Shown: positions 43,496-50,592 of the stretch, piece after piece
Position numbering within the stretch: the first letter of the stretch is position 1
Layout of the letters: each line of letters starts with the position of its first letter
Assembly (NCBI GenBank): GCA_902825985.1
Contig: CADEDC010000024.1
Location: 1 to 50,592 of the forward strand
Reading direction: 5' to 3'
Length of the DNA stretch: 50,592 nucleotides
Source of the DNA: an uncultured Acidobacteriota bacterium
Lineage (GTDB): Bacteria > Acidobacteriota > Vicinamibacteria > Vicinamibacterales > CAVVIG01
Made by a program: the position numbers and the translations under genes
The notes under the pieces: generated by a model
What the model was told of the DNA's origin: nothing
The model's database searches: none
Seen by the model: only the letters and a program-made list of their open reading frames with translations

Positions 43496-45515
43496 ACATC
43501 GTCAACGCGGCGATTCCACGCTCCCCGTCGACGAGGACCTCCGCGAGCTGCCGGGAGGCGGGCCGCCAGCCCGGCTCAGCGACTACGTGCTGGCGGGATT
43601 GGCGGGACTGGCCGGCGGACCCACGACGAACGCCGAGCCGCCGCGCGACGCGCCCTCTTCGGAGGTGCGCTACCTCGCCGATCGCCTTGCACGGGTCGCG
43701 CGCGAGGGCGACCCGTGGTACGCGCACCTCGACGCGTATCTGGCGCACCCGACTGACGGCGACGTGCCGCTGCTGGTTCTCGCGCGGGAGATGGGCCTGT
43801 CGCTGGCCGAACTGCTGGCGACCGCACTGGCCGCGGCCGTCGACGAGGACCTCATGGCGGGACGAACGCTCGCCTATCTGCAATCGCCGATCGGCGGCTC
43901 CCGCCCGACCCTGGGGCTGCTGGCTGCGCTGCTGGCACCGCTGCCGGCGTGCGCCCATGCGGCCGACGTCATCGCGACCGGTGCGGCACAGCGCACGGGC
44001 ATGATCGCGATTCAGGGTGAAGGGCCGCTGCCGGAACGGATCTGCTGCGTCCCGTCGCCAATCGCGCTGGGACTGCGTGGATTCGACGCCGACTGGCCGG
44101 GAATTTCGATCGGCGGGGGCGCCGCGCCGGAGATCCCGCTGGCGGCGTCGACGGTCGAAGCGGCTGCCCGCCATGCGCATGCGCTGGCTACGGTACCGAC
44201 GTCGACACTGGTGCTGCGTTCGGGCTCGCTGGCGGAGGCCCGCGCCGTCGCGCGGCTCATCGCCGACCGGCTGCAGCGGCGCGCCGCGCTGATCGCCACC
44301 GATCGCCTCGCCGGGCTCGGGCCCTGGCTCTTCCTGCGCGGGCTGGTGCCCGTCTTCAGCCTCGAACTCGCACCAGGCGAGCATCACCGCCTCCCCGACA
44401 TTCCGGGCTACCGCGGACCGGTGCTCGTCGTCTGCGGCCCCGATGGCACGATCGAACGCCGGGGCGAAGCGACATCGTCATGGCGGCTGCCGACGCCAGG
44501 CCCGGCGGAGCGAGCCGTGCTGTGGGATCGCGCCCTTGGCGACCGCGCACTCGCGGAGGTGCTGGCGGCGGAACACCGGCACTCGAGCGGACGGATTGCC
44601 GAGCTCGCCCGATCGGCCCGGCAGATGGTGCTGCTCGACGGGCGAGAGAGACCTCAGCGGGCGGATGTCACGCTGGCCGCGCGGATCACGGAGGCGCCGG
44701 GCCTCGGTGCGCTCGCCCAGCCGATGACCGATGCGGTCACTGACGATGTCCTCGTCGTTCCGGACGCGCTGCGTGCCGACTTGCAGGCGCTGGCGGCGCG
44801 CTGCCGCGGACGCGATACACTGGCCGACGGTCTCGGGCCCGCGGCCCGGGCCCGCTATCACCCCGGCGTCCGGACCCTGTTCGTCGGCCCGTCGGGCACC
44901 GGCAAGACACTCGCGGCGAGTTGGCTCGCCACCACGTTGGGCGTGCCGCTCTATCGCGTTGACCTCGCCGCGGTGACGAGCAAGTACATCGGCGAGACGG
45001 AGAAGCACCTGGCCCAACTCATCGCCTGCGCCGAGCACGCCGAGATCGCCCTGCTGTTCGACGAGGCAGACTCGCTGTTCGGCAAGCGGACGGACGTCAA
45101 GGATTCGAACGACCGGTTCGCGAACGCGCAGACGAACTACCTGCTGCAGCGCATCGAGACGTTCGACGGCATCGCCATCTTGACGTCCAACAGCCGCGCG
45201 CGGTTCGACAGCGCGTTCTCGCGGCGCCTGGACGCGATTCTCGACTTTCCGACGCCCGGTCCGGAAGAGCGGCGCGCGCTGTGGATGGCGCATCTCGGCG
45301 CGCATCACACGCTCAGCGTGAGCGAGGTGAACCAACTGGCCGCCACCATCGATCTGGCGGGGGGCCACATCCGCAACATCGTGTTCGCCGCCGCTGTCGC
45401 CGCCAGGTCGGCCGGTCGGGCGATCGAACCGAGCGACCTCATTCGCGGGGTCGCGGCCGAGTATCGCAAGCTGGGCCGACAGGCGCCGGCCGGTCTGGCT
45501 GGAACCAGAAGCTGA
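43485..45515 (+). CDS. AAA+ ATPase of the injection system (Afp15-like), 676 aa
   Basis: The C-terminal third is a classic AAA+ domain: Walker A GPSGTGKT (residues 468-475), Walker B LLFDEAD (Asp526-Glu527), sensor-1 Asn in AILTSNSRARFDSAF, and arginine residues in FSRRLDAILDFP. The first ~430 residues form the winged/helical N-terminal region of this family. Afp15/Pvc15-like ATPases are needed for particle assembly or for folding and loading of cargo. It lies near the operon end, as in other eCIS loci, and is followed by the metallopeptidase gene. Confidence 0.95.
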   Translation: MTGRHRQRGDSTLPVDEDLRELPGGGPPARLSDYVLAGLAGLAGGPTTNAEPPRDAPSSEVRYLADRLARVAREGDPWYAHLDAYLAHPTDGDVPLLVLAREMGLSLAELLATALAAAVDEDLMAGRTLAYLQSPIGGSRPTLGLLAALLAPLPACAHAADVIATGAAQRTGMIAIQGEGPLPERICCVPSPIALGLRGFDADWPGISIGGGAAPEIPLAASTVEAAARHAHALATVPTSTLVLRSGSLAEARAVARLIADRLQRRAALIATDRLAGLGPWLFLRGLVPVFSLELAPGEHHRLPDIPGYRGPVLVVCGPDGTIERRGEATSSWRLPTPGPAERAVLWDRALGDRALAEVLAAEHRHSSGRIAELARSARQMVLLDGRERPQRADVTLAARITEAPGLGALAQPMTDAVTDDVLVVPDALRADLQALAARCRGRDTLADGLGPAARARYHPGVRTLFVGPSGTGKTLAASWLATTLGVPLYRVDLAAVTSKYIGETEKHLAQLIACAEHAEIALLFDEADSLFGKRTDVKDSNDRFANAQTNYLLQRIETFDGIAILTSNSRARFDSAFSRRLDAILDFPTPGPEERRALWMAHLGAHHTLSVSEVNQLAATIDLAGGHIRNIVFAAAVAARSAGRAIEPSDLIRGVAAEYRKLGRQAPAGLAGTRS

Positions 45516-45539
45516 CGCAGCGCAGGAACGGTAGCTGCC

Positions 45540-46967
45540 ATGGCACTATCACAGCTTCGCTCACCGGATGGACGCGTCCAGCGAACGCCGGCCGTCCCCA
45601 ATCCTGAAGACCCGTCGGCAGCGCCCGGCGTCCCGCGCTTCGTGGAAGGGACGGCGGGACCGGGAGCCGTGAGCGGCGGCCCGGCTCCGACGACTGCCGG
45701 CGGCCCACTGCCGGCCGGCGTCGATGCGGCCTCTCCCGCCGATCCCAACGTCTGCAGTACGGAGGAAGAGGAAACCCGCAAGGAGCAGTTCCGCGCCAGG
45801 ACCTTCTCGGCGCCGGACTTCCGGCCGTCCGCCGGCTACGGCAAGTTCGACGCCTATTACTGGCCCGCCTCCGCGCTCATGGCCGCGGTGGTGAAGATGA
45901 AGTTCAACTACGTCCAGGCCGACAACACGCCGCCGTTCCCAAGGCTGTTCGCGATGTGGCGGGCGGGCCAGAACATCCAGCGGTTCTTCTGGACCGATGC
46001 GGAGCAGACCCGGTTCGCCGAGGACTACCGCCGACGGATCATCGATCGCTGGTCCTTTGCCCATACGTTCCGGTCAACCAAACCCTGCTGGCCGTTCCTC
46101 GCGAGGCCGTACGTCACGCCATGGGTCGTCGAGGACGCGTCTGACGCGCACTTCGAGGTCACCGTCCACAAGTCGGCCGGACCGGGTATCGACTACAGCT
46201 CGGGATTCCGGGCGCGCAACCCCGGCACCGCCGGCTGGCGAGGCACCGGCAATCTCTATTCCTCGGATGTGCGCGAGGAACCGAACTTCAACAGCCCGCA
46301 GGTGGCCACCGCCGAGCGGCAGCGTCTCGACCGCGCCATCGCCGCGGCACTCGCGTCGCCAATCCTCTTCGAGAAGGATCGGTCCGAGCTTCGCCCGCCG
46401 TACGACGAGCGGCTGCGCAGGCTGGCGGCCGCCCTGAACGCGAAGAACCCGTCGGACCCGGCGATTCCCATCGTGGTCACCGGCTCGGCCAGCGCGGAGG
46501 GGGATGTCACACGCAACCAGGAGCTGTCGGAGGCGCGCGCCGAAGCCGTCGCGCTCGTGCTGCGGCGGGCCGGGGTACCCCAACCGCTCGTCGTCAGCGG
46601 CAGCGGCCCGGTCGGCGTGCCGGATGATGCAGCAAACCGCAAGGTGGAGATCGCGACCGACCCGTCGTTCGAAGGGGGTTACGCGAGCAACCGCTACTCG
46701 GTGGCCGAGCACGAGTTCGGTCACGCGATCGGGCTCCCCGATGAATACGTCAATCTGTCAACGGGCGATCTCGGGGCGAAGCAGACCGCCTTCGTGAACC
46801 TGGCGGCGGCCGCCGGGGTGGCGCCGCCGGACCAGTGGGGCGACAGCACGTCGAGTCAGATGTCGGCCGGCGTGGACGTGCTGCCGCGCCACTACCTGAC
46901 GCTCTGGGAAGCGCTCGGGCAGATGACGTCCCCGGACATCACCCGAAACGAGTGGAGCATCGGCTAG
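45540..46967 (+). CDS. OmpA-like domain plus zincin metallopeptidase, candidate cargo/effector, 475 aa
   Basis: There is no signal peptide. Residues 1-75 are Pro/Gly/Ala-rich and disordered. An unassigned domain with several Trp/Phe/Tyr spans about 80-240. An OmpA-type fold occupies about 255-375 (ASPILFEKDRSELRPPYDER, then VTGSASAEGD and NQELSEARAEAVALVLRRAG). Directly after comes the zinc-protease motif AEHEFGHAIGLPDEY (His391, Glu392, His395). OmpA-like segments in eCIS clusters are usually not outer-membrane proteins. The combination, and the position right after the ATPase, suggests a loaded toxin, but a processing protease or baseplate part is possible. Confidence 0.78.
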   Translation: MALSQLRSPDGRVQRTPAVPNPEDPSAAPGVPRFVEGTAGPGAVSGGPAPTTAGGPLPAGVDAASPADPNVCSTEEEETRKEQFRARTFSAPDFRPSAGYGKFDAYYWPASALMAAVVKMKFNYVQADNTPPFPRLFAMWRAGQNIQRFFWTDAEQTRFAEDYRRRIIDRWSFAHTFRSTKPCWPFLARPYVTPWVVEDASDAHFEVTVHKSAGPGIDYSSGFRARNPGTAGWRGTGNLYSSDVREEPNFNSPQVATAERQRLDRAIAAALASPILFEKDRSELRPPYDERLRRLAAALNAKNPSDPAIPIVVTGSASAEGDVTRNQELSEARAEAVALVLRRAGVPQPLVVSGSGPVGVPDDAANRKVEIATDPSFEGGYASNRYSVAEHEFGHAIGLPDEYVNLSTGDLGAKQTAFVNLAAAAGVAPPDQWGDSTSSQMSAGVDVLPRHYLTLWEALGQMTSPDITRNEWSIG

Positions 46968-46969
46968 CC

Positions 46970-47359
46970 ATGGCGGCATTCGCCATCGAGTACCGGCGCA
47001 TCGGGCGGTTGGCCACCTGCGTGGGCAACGAGCGGATCCGCGTGTCCGACGCCGGGGACGTGTACCATTCGCGCAACTCCGGGCCGTGCGGGCCGGGTCG
47101 CCTGTGGAACGACGACTGGCAGCATCTGGGACGCCTGGACGCCGAGGCGCGCTCGGGCCTCCGGCAGGCCATCGTCGAAAGCGGGATTCTCGGATCGCCG
47201 GCGGAGTCGATCGACGAGTCGGCGGAGGGCGGGACGCGCGAGGAGATCGATCTCACGCTCGACCGCCGCGAGCACCGCTTCGTCGTCCAGAACCGCGAGA
47301 ACCCGGCGTTCAGGACGGTCGTGACGGTGCTGTGGGGCGCCCGCCACCGATTCAGCTGA
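46970..47359 (+). CDS. Small eCIS-linked protein, possible protease inhibitor/immunity partner, 129 aa
   Basis: ATG 46970 lies two bases after the metallopeptidase stop, so the two are a translational pair. The sequence is a small alpha/beta protein: strands IEYRRIGRLATCV and ERIRVSDAGDVYHS, a helix DAEARSGLRQAIVESGIL, then strands EIDLTLDRREHRFVVQN and RTVVTVLW. This order loosely recalls emfourin-type protease inhibitors, which also sit next to metallopeptidase genes. The similarity is only by eye. It is the last gene of the operon, ending 9 bases from the convergent activator gene. Confidence 0.6.
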   Translation: MAAFAIEYRRIGRLATCVGNERIRVSDAGDVYHSRNSGPCGPGRLWNDDWQHLGRLDAEARSGLRQAIVESGILGSPAESIDESAEGGTREEIDLTLDRREHRFVVQNRENPAFRTVVTVLWGARHRFS

Positions 47360-47368
47360 TCGCCCGGC

Positions 47369-48364
47369 CTATCGGACCGAGAACTCGCGCCGGTCGATGC
47401 TGTGCTTCTTCAGCAGCTTGCCGAAGGCGCGCCGTTCCTTACCCGAGCGCCGGGCCGCCTCGGACACGTTCCCCTGCGTGCTTGCGAGTGCGCGCGCCAG
47501 ATACAGCCGCTCGAAGTCGTCGAGCACGTGCGCCTTGGCCGCGACGAGACCGAGCTCGAAGTAATGTCCCGCCAGGTGCGCAGCGGCGGGCGCCGAGGCC
47601 GGCGGCGCGAGCCACTGGTCGGGGACGACGACCGTCGGATCGGCGGTCAACAGGAGAGCGCGGTGAATCACGTTCTCCAGTTCGCGGACGTTGCCGGGCC
47701 AGTCGTAGCGCTCGAGCCGGGCCAGGCTGTCCCGCGACAGTTCGCGCCCCTTCCATCCGTACTGGGCGTTGAACGTCGCCACGAAGTGGTGTGCGAGCAC
47801 GGCGGGATCGCCGACCCGCTCGCGCAGCGCCGGCATCCGCAACAGCAGAATCTGCAGCCGGTAGTACAGGTCGGGCCGGAACTGCTTCGCCTGCACGAGT
47901 TCCCACAGGCTGACGTTGGTGGCGGCGATGATACGGACGTTCGCGTGCTCCTCGCGGTGGCCGCCGAGCGGGCGGTAGCTAAGATCCTGCAGAAACCGCA
48001 GCAGCGCCACCTGTCCGCGCGGGCACAGCGCCTCCACCTCGTCGAGGAAGAGGGTTCCGCCATTGGCCAGCGCCACCAATCCCAGTTGCGACCCGCGCGC
48101 GTCGGTGTACGCCCCCCGCGCATGCCCGAACAGCTCGTTCTCGATCAACTGCTCGGGCAACGCGCCGCAGTTGACGGGCACGAACGGACGGTCCTGCCGG
48201 GCGCCCGAGTAGTGGATGGCGCGGGCGGCGACCTCCTTCCCGGTACCGGTTTCCCCCTCGATGAGTACAGGGGCGTCGGTGTCGGCGATATGGCGGACCA
48301 GTCGGACGGCATCCAGGAACGCCGGCGAGGCTCCGATCAGATGGCTGGTGGTGACGCGAGCCAT
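47369..48364 (-). CDS. Sigma-54-dependent transcriptional activator without sensor domain, 331 aa
   Basis: This is a bacterial enhancer-binding protein. Walker A GETGTGKE (37-44), Walker B GGTLFLDE (102-109), and the C-terminal Fis-like helix-turn-helix GNVSEAARRSGKERRAFGKLL are clear. The sigma-54-contacting GAFTGA loop reads GAYTDA (84-89), a variant. No receiver, GAF or PAS domain precedes the AAA+ module, so, as in PspF, activity may be controlled by a partner or by expression. Start 48364 is chosen because GAGGAGG lies upstream; the longer start at 48415 lacks one. It converges with the eCIS operon, whose promoter carries a sigma-54 match. Confidence 0.9.
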   Translation of the reverse strand: MARVTTSHLIGASPAFLDAVRLVRHIADTDAPVLIEGETGTGKEVAARAIHYSGARQDRPFVPVNCGALPEQLIENELFGHARGAYTDARGSQLGLVALANGGTLFLDEVEALCPRGQVALLRFLQDLSYRPLGGHREEHANVRIIAATNVSLWELVQAKQFRPDLYYRLQILLLRMPALRERVGDPAVLAHHFVATFNAQYGWKGRELSRDSLARLERYDWPGNVRELENVIHRALLLTADPTVVVPDQWLAPPASAPAAAHLAGHYFELGLVAAKAHVLDDFERLYLARALASTQGNVSEAARRSGKERRAFGKLLKKHSIDRREFSVR

Positions 48365-48761
48365 GTTCCCTCCTCGGGCCGCATTCAGCGTCGACTGGGG
48401 GGACGAATGCGACACGGTGGCCTCTCTCGACCCAAGTGCGACTGGGCGTGGTCTCGGCCGGGATGAACCGAGCGAAAGCTTACACGAACGGCCGCAACGG
48501 CGACGTAAAACCGCACGACGGCGCTACCTGAGCCGGAGCGGCGTCACAGGACAGGCACCGGCGGCCGTCCCACCCGTGCCGGCGATGCTTGCGTGGTGTC
48601 GGGCGGCCGGGAATCGTTACAGTGGGCGACCACGCGGCTCGAGCCGCGTGCATTCGAAGGCGGCCAGACACCCGGCACGCATCACTGTCGCCGCCCGGCA
48701 CGGGCACGCGACGCGAGAATGCCGGTTGACCATCCGAAGCCGCCCCCCGACAATCAGCCGC
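48365..48761. other. Divergent intergenic region, no gene seen
   Basis: 397 bases between the activator (minus) and the exported lyase (plus). The lyase frame is open across it, but the sequence is not protein-like and lacks a ribosome site before 48762. No clear promoter or RNA is visible. Confidence 0.4.
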
Positions 48762-50249
48762 ATGTGTTACCGAGTAGCCGTGGTCGCGTGCGCCCTCCTC
48801 GGCTTGACCGTCCGGGCGTCGGCGCAGACGCGAGACGAGTTCCACTTCCTCGGCGAGATCAACAAGGCGTCGGCGGTGATGCTGGTTGAGCAGGGGATCG
48901 TCCCGCGAGGTCTTGGCGGCCGCATCGCCACCGGCATCGCGACCGTGCTTGCCGACGGTGCCAGGCCGGGCGCCAGCCGGCCGGGCGACTACCTCGACTT
49001 CGAGCAGTTACTCATCACGGTCGGTGGTCCCGACATGACGCGCGTCCACTCCGGACGGAGCCGACAGGACATCAAGGGCACGGTCCGCCGGCTCTTTCTC
49101 CGCGACGATCTCCTGCTCGCGTTCGAACGGCTCGCCGACGTCCGCGCGACCGTGCTGGCCACGGCGGCCGCTCACCGTGACGCGATCGTGCCGGCTTATA
49201 CGTACGGCGTCCAGGCGCAGCCGACGAGCTTCGGGCATTACTGGGGCGCCTACGCGTCTGCGCTGGCGCGCACCGGCGACCGCTATCGGGAGGCGTGGGC
49301 ACGGGTGAATCAGTCGGCGCTGGGCAGCGCCGCCCTCGGAACATCGAGCTTTCCCGTCAATCGCCCGCGGCTGGCCGAGCTGCTCGGCTTCGACGGCAAT
49401 ATCGTGAACTCGTTCGACGCCAACCAGCTCGCGCCGCTGGATATCGGCCTGGATGTCGGCAGTGCGGCGACCAGCGGTGCACTGACGATCGGCATGCTCG
49501 CCGCGGACATCACCGCCCAGTACACGCACGTGAGGCCGTGGCTCACGTTGTCAGGCACCGACGTGACCGGCACCAGCAGCATCATGCCGCAGAAGCGCAA
49601 TCCGACGGCGCTGGTGGCGCTGCGCGAACAGGCGAGCACGATCGTGGGCATGGCGGCCACCTACGCGCTGCAGTCGCACAACGTGCCATCCGGCATGGAG
49701 GACTACAAGTCCAGCCTGCCGAGCCAGGTACTCAAGGCCTCGGCCGGCCTGTTCGGCGCCGCGGTCGCGTTGATCGAGGCGATCAGCTTCGACCAGCGGC
49801 GCGCACTAGCCGAAGTGAACGCCGAGTACTCGACGACGACCGAGCTGGCGGACACCCTGCAGCGCGTCGCGGACGTGCCCTTCCGCGTCGGGCACCATTT
49901 CGCGTCCGAGTTGGTGAACTACGGACGCAGCCACGCGCTGGCACCCGCCGCCATCCCGTATGCCGAGGCGGTGCGGATCTACGGCGAGTCGGCGCGCCGC
50001 TTTCAGCAGACGCCGGCCACGCTGCCGCTGACCGAGTCCGAGTTCCGGCGTTCGTTGACGCCAGAGAACATGATCGCGGCGGCCCAGGGACTTGGCGGAC
50101 CGCAACCGGCCGAAGTGGCCCGCATGCTGACGGAGGAGCGGGCCAGGCTCGAATCGGATCGCGCGTGGCTCGCCGCGCGTCGTGACGCACTTCGGCGGGC
50201 GGACACACGGCGTGAGTCCGCATTCCGCGCGCTGTCGGCGCAGCCGTAG
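48762..50249 (+). CDS. Exported fumarase/aspartase/argininosuccinate lyase-superfamily protein, 495 aa
   Basis: ATG 48762 gives a signal peptide (MCYRVAVVACALLGLTVRASAQ), unusual for this superfamily, whose members are almost always cytoplasmic. The body has the family features: an N-terminal region DFEQLLI, a helix-rich core, the HYWGAYASAL substrate-binding area, and the signature GTSSIMPQKRNP (residues 270-281) with the catalytic-loop Ser. The C-terminal domain (FRVGHHFASELVNYGR) resembles argininosuccinate lyase. It probably catalyses a beta-elimination outside the cytoplasm; the substrate is unknown. No arginine-pathway neighbours exist, so it is not a standard argH. Confidence 0.78.
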   Translation: MCYRVAVVACALLGLTVRASAQTRDEFHFLGEINKASAVMLVEQGIVPRGLGGRIATGIATVLADGARPGASRPGDYLDFEQLLITVGGPDMTRVHSGRSRQDIKGTVRRLFLRDDLLLAFERLADVRATVLATAAAHRDAIVPAYTYGVQAQPTSFGHYWGAYASALARTGDRYREAWARVNQSALGSAALGTSSFPVNRPRLAELLGFDGNIVNSFDANQLAPLDIGLDVGSAATSGALTIGMLAADITAQYTHVRPWLTLSGTDVTGTSSIMPQKRNPTALVALREQASTIVGMAATYALQSHNVPSGMEDYKSSLPSQVLKASAGLFGAAVALIEAISFDQRRALAEVNAEYSTTTELADTLQRVADVPFRVGHHFASELVNYGRSHALAPAAIPYAEAVRIYGESARRFQQTPATLPLTESEFRRSLTPENMIAAAQGLGGPQPAEVARMLTEERARLESDRAWLAARRDALRRADTRRESAFRALSAQP

Positions 50250-50304
50250 ATCGCCCTGAGGCCCCGCAGGTCCGACGTCAGCGGCCGCACCGCGCCGGGC
50301 AAGA

Positions 50305-50592
50305 CTAGCGCCCGCTCACGACCGCGGTGTTTGCCACCCCCAGCAACGCGACGTCGAAGGAATCCGCCATCAGCTTGTAGCCGGCGTCGTTCGGATGCAG
50401 GTGATCGCCCGAGTCGTACTTCGCCTGCATCCGCGACGGCTGATCGGGGTCCCGCATCACCGCGTCGAAGTCGACGATGCCGTCGTACTCCTTGCTGGTG
50501 CGCAGCCAGCGGTTGAACGCCTGGCGAATCGACTCGCCTTCCGGCGTGAAATAGCCGGGGAAGATCGTGCCCTCGTACGGAAGCAGCGTCGA
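50305..50592 (-). CDS. SGNH/GDSL hydrolase, 3' part only (cut by window end)
   Basis: The minus-strand frame from the window edge ends at TAG (50305-50307). Its 95 residues begin LPYEGTIFPGYFTPEGE and include DFDAVMRDPDQPSRM and GDHLHPNDAGYKLMADSF. The last is block V (DxxH) of SGNH esterases, carrying the catalytic Asp and His. The nucleophile block lies beyond the window. It probably acts on esterified carbohydrates or lipids. Confidence 0.85.
   Translation of the reverse strand, partial: STLLPYEGTIFPGYFTPEGESIRQAFNRWLRTSKEYDGIVDFDAVMRDPDQPSRMQAKYDSGDHLHPNDAGYKLMADSFDVALLGVANTAVVSGR

Noticed and set aside
45541..45556. Second sigma-54-like element (TGGCAC-N5-CAGCT)
   Set aside because: It has the GG-N10-GC spacing but a poor -12 half and lies in the first codons of the metallopeptidase gene, where it could not drive that gene.
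16989..47359. Prophage or type VI secretion system
   Set aside because: No capsid, portal, terminase, holin or lysin genes and no TssJ/L/M, ClpV or effector-immunity arrays; the DUF4255, Afp7-like and Afp15-like genes fit eCIS better.
47360..47368. Terminator between the operon end and the activator gene
   Set aside because: Only nine bases separate the stops and no stem-loop with a T-run is visible.

Overview
The window is high-GC bacterial chromosome (roughly two-thirds G+C by eye) with dense genes, many 1-4 base stop/start overlaps and many exported proteins. The gene repertoire (HAF-repeat protein, DUF6178, heparinase-like lyase, jelly-roll domains of the type seen beside planctomycete cytochrome C/DUF1553 proteins, and an integrase tail running into a tRNA) fits Acidobacteriota, perhaps Vicinamibacteria. 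That placement is inference; no rRNA or taxonomic marker is present.

Left part (1-16572). A tRNA-Ser(GCU) is overlapped by the 3' end of an N-terminally eroded tyrosine integrase, which suggests the edge of an old genomic island. Accessory genes follow: a secreted hypothetical, a 60-aa basic protein, and a self-regulated ArsR / AHSA1 / DinB / SRPBCC group with an operator across the ArsR start codon. Next come a scar holding a second integrase-tail fragment and IS21-like terminal repeats, a secreted heparinase-like lyase, a HAF-repeat protein, a multi-pass membrane protein, an MFS transporter, a lone 216-aa hypothetical, a DUF6178 protein, an antisense TonB relic, a secreted alpha/beta hydrolase and an exported barrel-like protein.

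Central part (16989-47359). This is a nearly gapless 24-gene, single-strand operon of about 30 kb encoding a contractile injection system of the extracellular (eCIS; Afp/PVC-like) kind. In order: small winged-helix-like protein, DUF4255 tail terminator, Ig-like protein, sheath 1, tube 1, sheath 2, tube 2, an Afp7-like tube adaptor with a Gly/Ala/Val-rich tail, a DUF5908-like small protein, gpD-like hub, gpV-like spike, a protein with a C-terminal hydrophobic anchor, gp25, baseplate J, gpI-like protein, two small PKD-half proteins, three large 'YFDGR/LFPGR' baseplate or fibre proteins (the last 1668 aa with two jelly-roll domains), an unnamed conserved-type protein, an AAA+ ATPase, an OmpA-metallopeptidase and a small possible partner. 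A good sigma-54 promoter match lies 43 bases before the first gene, and a stand-alone sigma-54 activator gene converges on the far end.

Right edge (47369-50592). This holds the sigma-54 activator (minus strand), an exported fumarase/aspartase/argininosuccinate lyase-superfamily protein, and the 3' end of an SGNH/GDSL hydrolase cut by the window border.

Most notable are the sigma-54 logic of the eCIS, PKD-like domains apparently split across consecutive gene boundaries (one boundary in frame across a single TGA), the putative membrane anchor, the low-complexity tail replacing LysM, and the apparent absence of a PAAR tip and a clear tape-measure protein.
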